Assembly: GCA_965183835.1 (NCBI GenBank)
Contig: CBCYME010000017.1
Coordinates: forward strand, 372,001 to 436,000
Direction of reading: 5' to 3'
DNA length: 64,000 nucleotides
DNA from: OMPR01 sp965183835
GTDB lineage: Bacteria; Pseudomonadota; Alphaproteobacteria; Rhodobacterales; Rhodobacteraceae
In this document: positions 1 through 8,934 of the stretch, piece by piece
Layout: each line of letters starts with the position of its first letter
Position numbering within the stretch: position 1 is the stretch's first letter
Notes under the pieces: model-generated
The model's input: the letters and a program-made list of their open reading frames with translations, nothing else
Database searches by the model: none
Told to the model about the DNA's origin: nothing
Translations under genes and position numbers: made by a program

Positions 1-186
1 ATCGGCTTCGATCTTACGGACCACCCAAACAAACCCGGCATCCCGCATCGCGTTCTGATCATTTCCCAGATTGCGAACCCAGTCGCTGCGCGCCCGCTCA
101 ATGAACCGCAGATAGTTCGCATGATAGACGATACCGGCCATGTCAGTGTCTTCATATTGCACACGCAACTGATAGTGGTGGCTCAT
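1..186 (-). CDS. ybgC: YbgC-type acyl-CoA thioesterase (N-terminal part, runs off left edge)
   Basis: This is the N-terminal 62 residues of a hotdog thioesterase; the rest lies beyond base 1. I translated it directly from the minus strand: it begins MSHHYQLRVQYEDTDMAG and continues with IVYHANYLRFIERARSDW. The YEDTD-AG-V-H-NY--F-ERAR pattern with its active-site Asp is the signature of YbgC thioesterases. The ATG (184-186) overlaps the stop of the preceding gene by four bases (ATGA), so the two are probably co-translated. In Rhodobacterales ybgC usually sits between ruvB and tolQRAB, so the tol-pal genes are expected just to the left. Family members hydrolyse short or medium acyl-CoA and associate with the Tol-Pal envelope system; the exact substrate cannot be read here. 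Confidence 0.85.
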   Translation of the reverse strand, partial: MSHHYQLRVQYEDTDMAGIVYHANYLRFIERARSDWVRNLGNDQNAMRDAGFVWVVRKIEAD

Positions 187-806
187 GCGCGGGCCGCAAC
201 GCGCGCAAACAAACGCAACGCGTGTGATTTGTCCCGACTAACAGCGGGCATAACCGGATCATAGGCCGCCTGAATGACATCCGCGATGTCCGGCCGCAGG
301 ATCGTCGCCTCGCCCGCAATGGCCAAAGGCGACTGGCTGCGAAACGCCCCCTCGGACCAGACAAGGACCGTTTGCACCACCTGACTCAATGCCAGTGAAT
401 CAGCAGGCTGTGCCAGCATCTGCTCATCCATCCGCAGAAACACAAACGCCGCTTGGATTGCCCCGTCTTCTTCGAACCGAAATACGCGGTATTGATTGGC
501 ATCCGATGCCGCCAACCGCGCCACAAGCCCCGGCAAATCGCCAACCATCTGATCCAGATCGGGCACAGCCAGCAGTTCAGACCATTCCCGAAAGAAAAAG
601 ATCATGCAGTTGGTGCCTAGCTCAGGATCCGTTTCGGCCATCTCATGCCCGGCCAAGGTCGTCACCGCCTCGAATGCGCCCTTTACAACCGAAAGCGTCT
701 CATCCTCGACCCCAAAGACCGTCGGCGCAATCGGGCGGCCCCAACGTGCAAAAACATAGTCGCCCGTATCACGTGTAAACAGCGTCTCGATCTCTTGTGG
801 TGTCAC
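183..806 (-). CDS. conserved hypothetical protein between ruvB and ybgC
   Basis: A 207-residue soluble protein starting at a GTG (804-806), preceded by a purine-rich AAGGGG ribosome-binding site. I see no signal peptide, membrane segment or catalytic motif that I recognise. It is acidic overall with scattered aromatics (for example FFFREWSELL around residue 70). It lies 65 bp after ruvB on the same strand and overlaps ybgC by 4 bp, so it is probably co-transcribed with ruvCAB and ybgC/tol. I recognise the gene position from related genomes but not a function. Confidence 0.75.
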   Translation of the reverse strand: MTPQEIETLFTRDTGDYVFARWGRPIAPTVFGVEDETLSVVKGAFEAVTTLAGHEMAETDPELGTNCMIFFFREWSELLAVPDLDQMVGDLPGLVARLAASDANQYRVFRFEEDGAIQAAFVFLRMDEQMLAQPADSLALSQVVQTVLVWSEGAFRSQSPLAIAGEATILRPDIADVIQAAYDPVMPAVSRDKSHALRLFARVAARA

Positions 807-871
807 GCTCTGCCCCTTGTCTTTGGTTCAACTCAATTCGCGCCCCGGAATAAAATCTCTTACACGCGACA

Positions 872-1891
872 TCAACCAAAGAGATTGCTTTGCCCCTTTG
901 GCATAGGCAATCCCAAGTGCGCCCATGCTTTTTGCGCCAACATCCGCCCGCGCGGTGTACGCTGGATCAACCCCTGTTGCAGCAAATAGGGCTCAATCAC
1001 CTCTTCCAGTGCATCCCGGCTTTCGGACAAGGCCGCAGACAGGGTTTCAATCCCGACCGGGCCGCCTGAATAATTTTCGGCGATCAAATGCAAATATCGC
1101 CGATCCGCGCCGTCCAACCCCAAATGATCAACCCCAAGGCGGGTCAGTGAACTGTCGGCAAGTTCTTTGGTAATCGACCCGTCCCCCTCGACCACAGCGA
1201 AATCCACCACACGACGCAACAGTCGGCCAGCAATACGCGGAGTTCCACGGGCGCGGCGTGCAATTTCGCGTGCCCCCGCATCATCCGCTGGCGCACCCAA
1301 CTTGCGGGCATTGCGCGTGACGATCTCGTGCAACTCATCAACCGTGTAAAACTGCAGACGCGTTGGAATGCCAAACCGGTCGCGCAGGGGCGTGGTCAAC
1401 AACCCCATCCGGGTCGTCGCCCCCACCAGCGTAAAGGGCTGCAACTCAATCCGCACCGTCCGGGCCGCTGGCCCCTCACCGATCACCAGATCCAGCTCAA
1501 AATCTTCCATCGCGGGATAAAGAACCTCTTCGACGGCTGGGTTCAGGCGGTGGATTTCATCAATGAACAGCACATCTCGGTTTTCCAGATTGGTCAGAAT
1601 TGCCGCCAGATCCCCCGCCTTGGCCAGAACCGGCCCCGAGGTCATGCGAAAATTCACCCCCAACTCGCGCGCCATGATCTGCGCAAGCGTTGTTTTACCC
1701 AAACCCGGTGGGCCGTGGAACAACGTATGATCCATCGCTTCGCCGCGTTGTTTTGCGGATTGAATAAACACACGCAGGTTTGCGCGCGCTTCGGCCTGCC
1801 CAATGAATTCGCCTAAACCCTGCGGACGTAGGGCGCGATCATTGTCTTCGGGCAGCGGCTCGGGTCGGATCGTCGGATCGGCATCTATCAT
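872..1891 (-). CDS. ruvB: Holliday junction branch migration ATPase RuvB
   Basis: The 339-residue AAA+ motor drives RuvA-bound Holliday junctions through branch migration during recombinational repair. The Walker A motif GPPGLGKTT is at residues 60-68 and the Walker B/DEIH box FIDEIHRLN near 109-117. The sensor region with GATTR and an arginine-rich stretch follows, and the C-terminal winged-helix part ends near residue 335. Length matches the family. The gene is third in a ruvC-ruvA-ruvB operon with only 7 bp between ruvA and ruvB. Confidence 0.98.
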   Translation of the reverse strand: MIDADPTIRPEPLPEDNDRALRPQGLGEFIGQAEARANLRVFIQSAKQRGEAMDHTLFHGPPGLGKTTLAQIMARELGVNFRMTSGPVLAKAGDLAAILTNLENRDVLFIDEIHRLNPAVEEVLYPAMEDFELDLVIGEGPAARTVRIELQPFTLVGATTRMGLLTTPLRDRFGIPTRLQFYTVDELHEIVTRNARKLGAPADDAGAREIARRARGTPRIAGRLLRRVVDFAVVEGDGSITKELADSSLTRLGVDHLGLDGADRRYLHLIAENYSGGPVGIETLSAALSESRDALEEVIEPYLLQQGLIQRTPRGRMLAQKAWAHLGLPMPKGQSNLFG

Positions 1892-1898
1892 TTGCTCG

Positions 1899-2582
1899 TT
1901 AGCCTTTCGGAGCCAGTAGCTTTAGCGCCTGACGGATCAATTCTGCCTCATCAGCATCGGGCCAGGTCGCCCCCGCTTCGGCAACCGCCGCCGCCGCGTC
2001 TGATGGACTGTACCCAAGGTTCGCCAAAGCCGACAGCGTTCCCGCCGTCGCAGCGGCGGCACCACTTGGCTGCTTTGGGGGCGTTTTACGTTTCCCTGCG
2101 GGTGCCGGCTCAATCACCTCAACCGCATCCAACGCAGGCCCGTCCATCGCATCCGCAACAGTGCCCCCCATAGCCATCACACCCGGCGCTTTATCTTTGA
2201 GATCCAGAACCACACGTTGCGCGGTCTTTGGGCCAACCCCTTTGGCGGCTTTGACCGACGCCCAATCGCCCAAAGCAATGGCCCGGCTCACACCATCAGG
2301 GCCGAGCGTTCCCAAAATCGCCAGTGACACCTTGGCCCCAATCCCCTGCACCGAACACAGCAACCGGTGCCATTCCTTTTCGACCAACGAGGGAAAGCCA
2401 TAGAGCTGCATCAGATCTTCACGCACAACCATATCGGTATACAGCGACACGGCCTCGCCATTGCCGGGCAGCCCCGCCAACGTCCGATCCGAGCAATAGA
2501 CGATGTACCCGACCCCACGCACATCAATGAGGATATGATCCGCTGTGCGGTAATCCAATCGCCCCGTCAGCTTGCCAATCAT
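1899..2582 (-). CDS. ruvA: Holliday junction branch migration protein RuvA
   Basis: A 227-residue protein that binds four-way junctions as a tetramer and loads RuvB. It starts MIGKLTGRLDY with the usual OB-fold domain, followed by two helix-hairpin-helix stretches (SVQGIGAKVSLAIL near residue 79 and AKGVGPKTAQRVV near 114). A linker rich in Ala, Pro and Gly leads to the C-terminal RuvB-contact domain ANLGYSPSDA. The linker makes it somewhat longer than the roughly 203-residue E. coli protein, as is common in alphaproteobacteria. The start overlaps the ruvC stop by 4 bp. Confidence 0.97.
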   Translation of the reverse strand: MIGKLTGRLDYRTADHILIDVRGVGYIVYCSDRTLAGLPGNGEAVSLYTDMVVREDLMQLYGFPSLVEKEWHRLLCSVQGIGAKVSLAILGTLGPDGVSRAIALGDWASVKAAKGVGPKTAQRVVLDLKDKAPGVMAMGGTVADAMDGPALDAVEVIEPAPAGKRKTPPKQPSGAAAATAGTLSALANLGYSPSDAAAAVAEAGATWPDADEAELIRQALKLLAPKG

Positions 2583-3076
2583 GCTTTCACCTCTCGCAAT
2601 TCAAGCGTTCTCTTGCCGCCATAGTGCGCGTGACACATGGCAATGGCCAGCGCATCCGCCGCATCGGCCCCAACAGGGTTACACCCGGGCAATTGCAACT
2701 TCACCATATAGAGAACCTGTTCCTTCGCCGCATGTCCCGCACCAACGATCGTTTTCTTGACCTTGTTCGGCGCATATTCACCGATCGGAATCCCGGCCTG
2801 CGCAAGCGTCAACAATGCCACCCCGCGCGCCTGCCCCAGTTTCAGCGTCCCGGCCCCGTCTTTGTTCACAAAAGTCTGCTCAATTGCAGCCTCGGTCGGC
2901 TGATACCGTGCGACAACATCCGTCAATTGCTCGTGTAGGGACAGCAACCGCTCGGCCAACTCACCCGTTCCAGACGTGCAGTGACCGTTTGCGATGTGGC
3001 TCAAACGGCTGCCATTTGATTCGATGACGCCCCATCCCATGGTCCGCAGACCCGGATCAATGCCCAGAATTCGCAT
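2579..3076 (-). CDS. ruvC: crossover junction endodeoxyribonuclease RuvC
   Basis: A 165-residue RNase-H-fold resolvase that cuts Holliday junctions. The acidic catalytic residues are visible: D7 (ILGIDPGLR), E66 (AAIEQTFV), and D138/D141 (GADAADALA). It is first in the ruvCAB operon and overlaps ruvA by 4 bp. No LexA-type operator was recognised upstream, so SOS control is not claimed. Confidence 0.97.
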   Translation of the reverse strand: MRILGIDPGLRTMGWGVIESNGSRLSHIANGHCTSGTGELAERLLSLHEQLTDVVARYQPTEAAIEQTFVNKDGAGTLKLGQARGVALLTLAQAGIPIGEYAPNKVKKTIVGAGHAAKEQVLYMVKLQLPGCNPVGADAADALAIAMCHAHYGGKRTLELREVKA

Positions 3077-3412
3077 ACCTCTGCCCTAGCCCTGCTCATA
3101 TTGTTGCTTTTCTGACGAAGTAGCACGAAACGCGAACATCTTCCAAGCGCTTTGACATCACGGTCGAAAACGACCCACCCCAATCTGATCGCGACAAATG
3201 CATCAAAAACGACACGCCGCAAAGCAGAAAACGACCCATCCAAAAGGCTCAGATCACCTTTATTTCAAGGGTGTTTCAGTGTTTTTGACCCGCGCGCTCA
3301 TTGCATAGGTGTCATGCGTTTTTTGCACCTTGTGCGGTAAATGCGACAGCCATAAATGCCCCTTCAGAAATTGAAACGCCACCGTTCACACAAACCAAAA
3401 AGGACTCAGGAT
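3077..3412. other. 336-bp divergent intergenic region ruvC / DUF1127 gene
   Basis: No convincing gene. The region should hold the ruvC promoter (minus) and the promoter of the DUF1127 gene (plus). A perfect 12-base direct repeat, GAAAACGACCCA, occurs at 3166-3177 and 3227-3238, with a degraded copy near 3205-3214. I could not fix a -35/-10 pair with confidence. Confidence 0.5.
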
Positions 3413-3631
3413 ATGGCTGCTTTTGACACCACCCGCACCACCTACGGCTCACTCGGCCTCATCGGCCGTATCGGCGCATTATTCACCGCGGCGACCAACG
3501 CCGTTGTTGTTTGGAATGATGCCCGCGCAACACGTAACGCGCTGTCTGACCTCACCGATCGCGAGCTGGAAGACATCGGTCTGTCCCGCTCTGACATCGA
3601 TGGCGTTGCGGTCACATCACGCGGCTTCTAA
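3413..3631 (+). CDS. DUF1127 domain small basic protein
   Basis: A 72-residue protein. The ATG at 3413 is chosen over an upstream in-frame start because AGGA lies just before it and the upstream residues are low-complexity basic. The C-terminal half carries the DUF1127 pattern: RNALSDLTDRELEDIGLSRSDI, that is, a helix ending in L-D-xx-L-DIGL-R-DI. In alphaproteobacteria such small proteins often have an arginine-rich tail and bind RNA or affect phosphate and RNA turnover; this one lacks a strong Arg tail. It is a single-gene unit bounded downstream by a clear terminator (3664-3703). Confidence 0.85.
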   Translation: MAAFDTTRTTYGSLGLIGRIGALFTAATNAVVVWNDARATRNALSDLTDRELEDIGLSRSDIDGVAVTSRGF

Positions 3632-3663
3632 TCCGCTGACGTAACGCACCGAACCAAACCTAA

Positions 3664-3703
3664 GAAAGCACCGTGTGATCCCCTCACACGGTGCTTTTCT
3701 TTG
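3664..3703 (+). terminator. Rho-independent terminator of the DUF1127 gene
   Basis: An 11-bp perfect stem, AGCACCGTGTG (3667-3677) with CACACGGTGCT (3685-3695), loop ATCCCCT, followed by a T-rich tract (TTTCTTTG). It lies 33 bp after the DUF1127 stop. Confidence 0.9.
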
Positions 3704-3783
3704 TGGCGGTCAAATCTGTCTCAAAACCTCAGACGCTCAATCCCTTGCGCATCTTCCTCTTACTACCCAGACGAGCCGACCGA

Positions 3784-4128
3784 TTACCGAAGGATCGGCC
3801 CAATCTGTGAAGCGATAAACGCGCTCGCGGGTTCGATTTGCATAACCCAAGCGCCGGCTTGTTCCACGACGGTGCCCTCTGACAGTCTTTGCACCCGGTC
3901 AGCATAGCTGTCGGGACCAATACTGGCCAACAGGAACCCCTTGAATGCAAGTAAAGCAAGGAAAACAAATAGGATCGCACGCACTGGTACCGGCACCCCA
4001 CTGCGGCGAGGTGTGGTAACGATCAGGCCATCCGCCCGCATACGTGTTGCAAAGCCGCGCGACATCGACTGATGTTTGCGACTTAGACGTTGAATCCGCC
4101 GGTCAAACTGAACTTGTTCTTCAACCAT
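3784..4128 (-). CDS. small single-span membrane protein, unknown function
   Basis: A 114-residue protein. The N-terminal 45 residues are charged and basic (QFDRRIQRLSRKHQSMSRGF). One hydrophobic helix follows at about 46-68 (VPVRAILFVFLALLAFKGFLL), then a short likely periplasmic tail. I do not recognise a named family; similar proteins are common as hypotheticals in Rhodobacteraceae. It stands alone between the DUF1127 gene and prmA on the minus strand. Confidence 0.65.
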   Translation of the reverse strand: MVEEQVQFDRRIQRLSRKHQSMSRGFATRMRADGLIVTTPRRSGVPVPVRAILFVFLALLAFKGFLLASIGPDSYADRVQRLSEGTVVEQAGAWVMQIEPASAFIASQIGPILR

Positions 4129-4216
4129 AGCAGCCTCTCTGCACTGGCCCCCACCAGCGATGAAAGAAATTTACGGTTCAAATGCGGCAAAACCAAGTCT
4201 CACGTCTAAAATTAGC

Positions 4217-5095
4217 CTAAATTGCGCCATTCTTCTGCAAAAGCAGAGTCGTCCATTCACCAATCTGTTCTTTGTTCACAAGATTGGTTCCATTTTCGAG
4301 ATAAACAGCGATCACATCATCGGCTTGTTCATTCAAGATACCCGAGAGAATCGCATAGCCACCGGGGCGCAAATGGGCAGAAACATCCGGTGAAAGCGCG
4401 ATCAACGGCCCCTTAAGGATATTGGCAAAGATCAGATCATACGGCATGTGCGCCTGCAGATCCGGGTGGTCAAAGCCCGCGGACTCAAGACATTTCACAG
4501 TCCCTTCCATGCCGTTGGCCTTCAGGTTCGCCTCGGCCACATCCACCGCAACCTGATCGATATCACTGGCCAGGATATCCCCGGTCCAGACGCGCGCAGC
4601 CGCCATTGCCAAAACAGCCGTTCCACAGCCGATATCCGCAACCTTGCTGCCCTCGAACCCTTCGCCAATCAAACGATCCAAAGCCTTGAGACATCCCAGC
4701 GTGGTTCCGTGGTGCCCAGTGCCAAACGCCATCGCGGCTTCGATCAGCAGCGGAATGCTGTCGGCTGGCACTTTATCTGCATCATGGCTGCCATAGACAA
4801 AGAACCGCCCCGCCTCGACCGGCGCAAGCTCGCGACGCACATGGGCGACCCAATCCGTTTCCGGCAACTCGGACACGACAAACGGCTTGGCCTCAAAACT
4901 TACTGCCAACAACGCCAACCCGGCCTCATCCGGGGCTTCGGTGAAATAGCCCCCAACTTCCCACAGACCCGATCCATCCTCGACCTCGAAAACGCCCACA
5001 CCCGTGGGTTCAGGGTTCAAACGCTCCATAGCGTCGCCCAAGGCAGTTGCGGGCGCTTTGCCCATGAGAGTGGTCAGCGCGGTAAAGGTAGGCAT
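4217..5095 (-). CDS. prmA: ribosomal protein L11 methyltransferase PrmA
   Basis: A 292-residue SAM-dependent methyltransferase that trimethylates ribosomal protein L11. The C-terminal Rossmann domain has the family motifs AMAFGTGHHGTT and VADIGCGTAVLAMAAA, plus the post-I acidic loop ASDIDQVAVD and the motif-IV-like DLIFANILKGPL. The ATG overlaps the stop of the MATE transporter gene (TGATG), so it is probably the last gene of an MFS-MATE-prmA transcription unit. Nothing functionally ties the exporters to L11 methylation. Confidence 0.95.
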   Translation of the reverse strand: MPTFTALTTLMGKAPATALGDAMERLNPEPTGVGVFEVEDGSGLWEVGGYFTEAPDEAGLALLAVSFEAKPFVVSELPETDWVAHVRRELAPVEAGRFFVYGSHDADKVPADSIPLLIEAAMAFGTGHHGTTLGCLKALDRLIGEGFEGSKVADIGCGTAVLAMAAARVWTGDILASDIDQVAVDVAEANLKANGMEGTVKCLESAGFDHPDLQAHMPYDLIFANILKGPLIALSPDVSAHLRPGGYAILSGILNEQADDVIAVYLENGTNLVNKEQIGEWTTLLLQKNGAI

Positions 5096-6489
5096 CAGCG
5101 TCTCCTAAATCTGTCTGCATGCGCGTAGGGCCGTGGCGGGGCAAGGTCAAGCTTTGGCAGCTGTTCCCGCCCCAAAGAGCACACATATCGCCATCCAAGC
5201 CACGCGGCGATGGCCCCAACCAAGACCGTAACGATAGCTTGGGCATAAATCACGCCGGACGCGTCAAACCAGCCTGACAACACCAAAGCAAACGGCAGGG
5301 TCAAAACCCCATCCCTAGCCCAAGACGTCAGGGTCGCCCACGCTGGTCGTGCCAATGCATTGAACGCGGTGGTTGCCACGAACAGTGCAGCCGCAAACAC
5401 AAATCCCCCTGCCCCAACGTACAAGAACGCTGTGACCACTTCGATCCCCATAGGGGCCAAAGCAAACCCACTCAGGATCAGCGGTTTGCATAACAGCAGA
5501 ACGCCCCAGGTAGCCGCCGTGTAGACAAAGCCAAAAATCAACGCATCCCGATAGGTACAGCGCAGCCGGTCATAAGACCGAGCCCCATAGTTTTGACCGA
5601 AAATCCCGCCGATCGCGCCTGACAGCGAAAAAATCCCGCCAAAGGCCACGACGGTCAAACGACCAACCACCGCCCAACCAGCCATGGCCTCATCCCCGAA
5701 CTGCGCCATGACAGCCGTCAGCATGTAGTTGCCAACCGGCGTCGCCATCTGCGCCAAAATCGCGGGCAACGCGATCTGGAAATAGGGTTTGACCGTTTCC
5801 ATAAATCCAGCGACGCACGGCACAGCCAACAGATTGTGGGTGCCAATTGCAAAGCGCAACGCCATAAACAGCATCACCGCCCGCGAAATGTTAAGCCCGA
5901 TCGCCGCGCCATCCAAGCCCCAACCAAATGTCACAATCATGATCGGGTCAATCACCATCGTCACACCGCCAGACGTCAGCGTCACCAACATCGACCGTTT
6001 GCCATCGCCCACAGCCCGCAGTGTCCCATTGGCAATCATCGCAATCGCCATGATCCCAAGCGTTGGAACCGACATCGCTAGATACCGCGCGGCCAATGCC
6101 GCCGTTTCCCCTGTCGCCCCGGACAGCGCGACAATCTCGTGACGATAGATAAAGATCAACGCGGCCACGGCGCTTTGAAACACAAACGCAATCATGGCTG
6201 CACTTGTCGCGTTGCGCCGCGCCAGCTCCTTGTCCCCCTCGCCAATGCGACGGGACACAAGCGCGGTCGAGGCGATCATCAAACCGATACCGGCTGAGAC
6301 TGAAAAATACTGAATGGCAAAGGCAAACCCAATCGCCGCCATCAAGCGCGGCTGATCCAGTTGAGCGATCCAAAACAGATTGGCGGCATCAACAAGAAAA
6401 ACAAAGGTAATCCCCAGCGTTCCCGCCAGTGTCATCCGCACCACATGGCCCATCGTGGGCCCTGTCAGAAAACGCCCTTGTTCAGCCAT
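5095..6489 (-). CDS. MATE family efflux transporter
   Basis: A 464-residue integral membrane protein with about 12 hydrophobic segments arranged as two six-helix halves. The N-terminal half carries the typical GLMIASTALVSRRIGEGD stretch after helix 2, and the second half the related GIFGQNYGARSYDR stretch. MATE proteins export cationic drugs or metabolites by Na+ or H+ antiport. It lies 6 bp after an MFS gene and overlaps prmA by one base. Substrate unknown. Confidence 0.92.
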   Translation of the reverse strand: MAEQGRFLTGPTMGHVVRMTLAGTLGITFVFLVDAANLFWIAQLDQPRLMAAIGFAFAIQYFSVSAGIGLMIASTALVSRRIGEGDKELARRNATSAAMIAFVFQSAVAALIFIYRHEIVALSGATGETAALAARYLAMSVPTLGIMAIAMIANGTLRAVGDGKRSMLVTLTSGGVTMVIDPIMIVTFGWGLDGAAIGLNISRAVMLFMALRFAIGTHNLLAVPCVAGFMETVKPYFQIALPAILAQMATPVGNYMLTAVMAQFGDEAMAGWAVVGRLTVVAFGGIFSLSGAIGGIFGQNYGARSYDRLRCTYRDALIFGFVYTAATWGVLLLCKPLILSGFALAPMGIEVVTAFLYVGAGGFVFAAALFVATTAFNALARPAWATLTSWARDGVLTLPFALVLSGWFDASGVIYAQAIVTVLVGAIAAWLGWRYVCSLGREQLPKLDLAPPRPYAHADRFRRR

Positions 6490-6495
6490 GCACCC

Positions 6496-7728
6496 TCATT
6501 CGGCAGGCGCCGCTGCGTATTTGGAGAATATGGTCTCGTTGCCCCGTTCGGGGTGTCGTGGAACCAGCAAGGACAAACCCAGAGATATCAGCGCCATCAA
6601 AGCAGCCAGCCCAAAGACGGCCGCAGGCGAAACGACCCACAACAGCCCCAACAAAGCGGGTAAGAAGACAGCCGCGATATGGTTGATAGTAAAGGCCACC
6701 GCCGCCGTCGGGGCGATATCCGCAGGGTCCGCGATTTTCTGGAAATAGGTTGTCAGCGCCAAGGCCAAGGCAAACAACACATGATCGATAACGTACAAAG
6801 TCGCCGCCAAAATGACGCCCCAGCCAAACCAATACACCCCGCCATAAGCAGCAAAGACAATCGCCAACCCGACGTATTCAAAGATCAGGGTGCGGCGTTC
6901 GCCAAACACAGACACGGCTTTGCCCAGCATCGGCGCAGCGGTCATATTGATCACAAGGTTGATCATGTACAAACCGGTCAGCTCGTGCACTTCAAACCCG
7001 AACTTCTCAACCATCATGAACCCTGCAAAAACAACAAAGATTTGGCGGCGCGCGCCAGACATGAATTGCAGGGCATAATACAGCCAATACCGACGGCGCA
7101 GCACCAGCTTTTTGGTCTGCGGCGTGGGGGATTCAAACTGTGGATAAGCAACCAGACAAAAGATCGCCAACAGCGTCGTCAATCCGCCAGCTGCCATGAA
7201 CACAGTGTTATAGGCCAAATCGAACCGTTCCCACGTGAGAACGATCAAACCATACACCACCAGAGTCGACGCCGATCCCATCGCAACCAACCAGCCTAAC
7301 GTCTGCGGGGCCTTGTCCTTGGGCAACCACTGCAGCTGCAGCGATTGGTTCACTGTCTCAAAGTAGTGAAACCCAATTGAGCTGAACAAGGTGACAAACA
7401 GCAACCCGCCCAAACTTGGGAACCACGCCGTCACAGCAGTCGCTACCCCAAGCAAGGCAAGCGAGATCATCCCCAACACCTGTTCACGCACAAACAGGAT
7501 GACCGCGATCACCCCCACGGCAAGAAATCCCGGGATTTCACGAACCGTATGCAACAGGCCAATGTCGGCCCCATCAAAATTCGCCACCTCGATGACAAAG
7601 TTGTTCAACAGCGCGCTCCAGGCATTGAACGCAATGGGCATGGTCAACGCCATGACAAACAACAAGGTGATGGGGCGGCGCCAGAACGGCAGGTGCTGTG
7701 CGTCAGCCAACGAAATCGGTTTCAACAT
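6496..7728 (-). CDS. MFS transporter
   Basis: A 410-residue membrane protein with about 12 predicted helices, beginning MLKPISLADAQHLPFWRRP. The open frame extends 29 codons upstream, but those residues look non-coding, so the ATG at 7726-7728 is preferred; its Shine-Dalgarno is weak. The loop REIPGFLAVGV and the central cytoplasmic loop with TPQTKKLVLRRR fit a major facilitator. It is first in a probable three-gene unit with the MATE gene and prmA. Substrate cannot be inferred. Confidence 0.85.
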   Translation of the reverse strand: MLKPISLADAQHLPFWRRPITLLFVMALTMPIAFNAWSALLNNFVIEVANFDGADIGLLHTVREIPGFLAVGVIAVILFVREQVLGMISLALLGVATAVTAWFPSLGGLLFVTLFSSIGFHYFETVNQSLQLQWLPKDKAPQTLGWLVAMGSASTLVVYGLIVLTWERFDLAYNTVFMAAGGLTTLLAIFCLVAYPQFESPTPQTKKLVLRRRYWLYYALQFMSGARRQIFVVFAGFMMVEKFGFEVHELTGLYMINLVINMTAAPMLGKAVSVFGERRTLIFEYVGLAIVFAAYGGVYWFGWGVILAATLYVIDHVLFALALALTTYFQKIADPADIAPTAAVAFTINHIAAVFLPALLGLLWVVSPAAVFGLAALMALISLGLSLLVPRHPERGNETIFSKYAAAPAE

Positions 7729-7858
7729 GAGATCTGCTCTACGCCCATTCGCCAGACTTGGCGAGAGCAAAGGCGCCACCGCACATCTGATCTGCATCAA
7801 TGCAGAGAAGTTCACTTAACAATATATCGCAATCCATGAATGCAAGTGGAGACGCATT

Positions 7859-8920
7859 ATGGATCTGGTCAGTCTGGTAGAACGCATTGGAGAAGCCCCA
7901 ACAGCGGCCTTGTTTGGCCTGCTCACGGGTCTCACCTTTGGGATCGCCGCTCAGCGTTCGCGGTTTTGCCTGCGCGCCGCCACTGTCGAATTCGCCCGGG
8001 GACGGATGGAAGACAAGGTATCGGTCTGGTTGCTGACCTTTTCGACCGCTGTCGTCTGGGTGCAAGCCGCGCAACTGCTCGGACTCATGGAATCCGCAGA
8101 TGCGCGCATGATGGCCGTCCCCGGCAGCTGGTCTGGCGCTGTTGTTGGCGGGTTGATCTTTGGTGCAGGCATGGTTTTGGCGCGCGGCTGTTCTGGCCGT
8201 CTCTTGGTGCTTGCCGCAACCGGGAACCTGCGATCCGTGGTGTCGGGCCTGATATTTGCCGTCGTCGCACAGATGAGCCTCTCTGGCATCCTCTCCCCCT
8301 TTCGGGATCGCATCGCCAGTCTGTGGATCACGGATGGTGGCCGGAACATGGATCTGCTGGCCACGGTTGGCCTGCCCAATTACAGCGGTCTCATCATTGG
8401 GGTTCTGATCGCCATCTTGGCCTTATTTCTGTCGCGCAGAAACGAAATCGACGCGTCCCGATTGATTTTCGCCTCCGGTGTCGGGTTTGCAGTCGCGATG
8501 GGCTGGGTTCTGACCTATTCCCTCAGCCAAGTGGCCTTTGACCCGGTTCAGATCGAAAGCGCGACGTTCACCGGCCCCTCGGCCCATACCCTAATGTTCT
8601 TCCTTGACCGCAACGCCATACTGGAATTCGATGTCGGCCTGGTTCCCGGCGTATTCATAGGAGCCTTGATCGCCGCCGCGTGGGCTAAAGAACTAAAGTT
8701 ACAGGCCTTTGACGACACCGTCACCATGCGCAAAGCCATGATCGGAGCCGCGTTGATGGGGTTTGGCGGCATGTTGGCTGGCGGCTGTGCCATCGGCGCT
8801 GGCGTAACCGGAGGGTCGATTTTTGTCGGCACAGCCTGGGCCGCCCTGTTCTTTATGTGGGTCGGCGCAATGCTGACCGACTACCTTGTGGATCAAAGAG
8901 CCGGAACAGTCACCGCCTAG
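7859..8920 (+). CDS. YeeE/YedE family sulfur-compound transporter
   Basis: A 353-residue polytopic membrane protein with a duplicated fold. The conserved cysteine motifs of the family are present: RSRFCLRAA near residue 40, LARGCSGRL near 107, and LAGGCAIGAG near 307. YeeE (TsuA) proteins take up thiosulfate or related sulfur compounds through cysteine relays. The gene is divergent from the MFS gene and convergent with priA. GTGGAG just upstream of the ATG acts as the ribosome-binding site. No adjacent TusA or sulfur-oxidation gene is present, so the substrate is unassigned. Confidence 0.88.
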   Translation: MDLVSLVERIGEAPTAALFGLLTGLTFGIAAQRSRFCLRAATVEFARGRMEDKVSVWLLTFSTAVVWVQAAQLLGLMESADARMMAVPGSWSGAVVGGLIFGAGMVLARGCSGRLLVLAATGNLRSVVSGLIFAVVAQMSLSGILSPFRDRIASLWITDGGRNMDLLATVGLPNYSGLIIGVLIAILALFLSRRNEIDASRLIFASGVGFAVAMGWVLTYSLSQVAFDPVQIESATFTGPSAHTLMFFLDRNAILEFDVGLVPGVFIGALIAAAWAKELKLQAFDDTVTMRKAMIGAALMGFGGMLAGGCAIGAGVTGGSIFVGTAWAALFFMWVGAMLTDYLVDQRAGTVTA

Positions 8921-8934
8921 ACCACATGCTTGGC

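Noticed and set aside
1899..2582. ruvA length (227 residues) as a sign of fusion
   Set aside because: The extra residues are a low-complexity Ala/Pro linker before the C-terminal domain, common in alphaproteobacteria.
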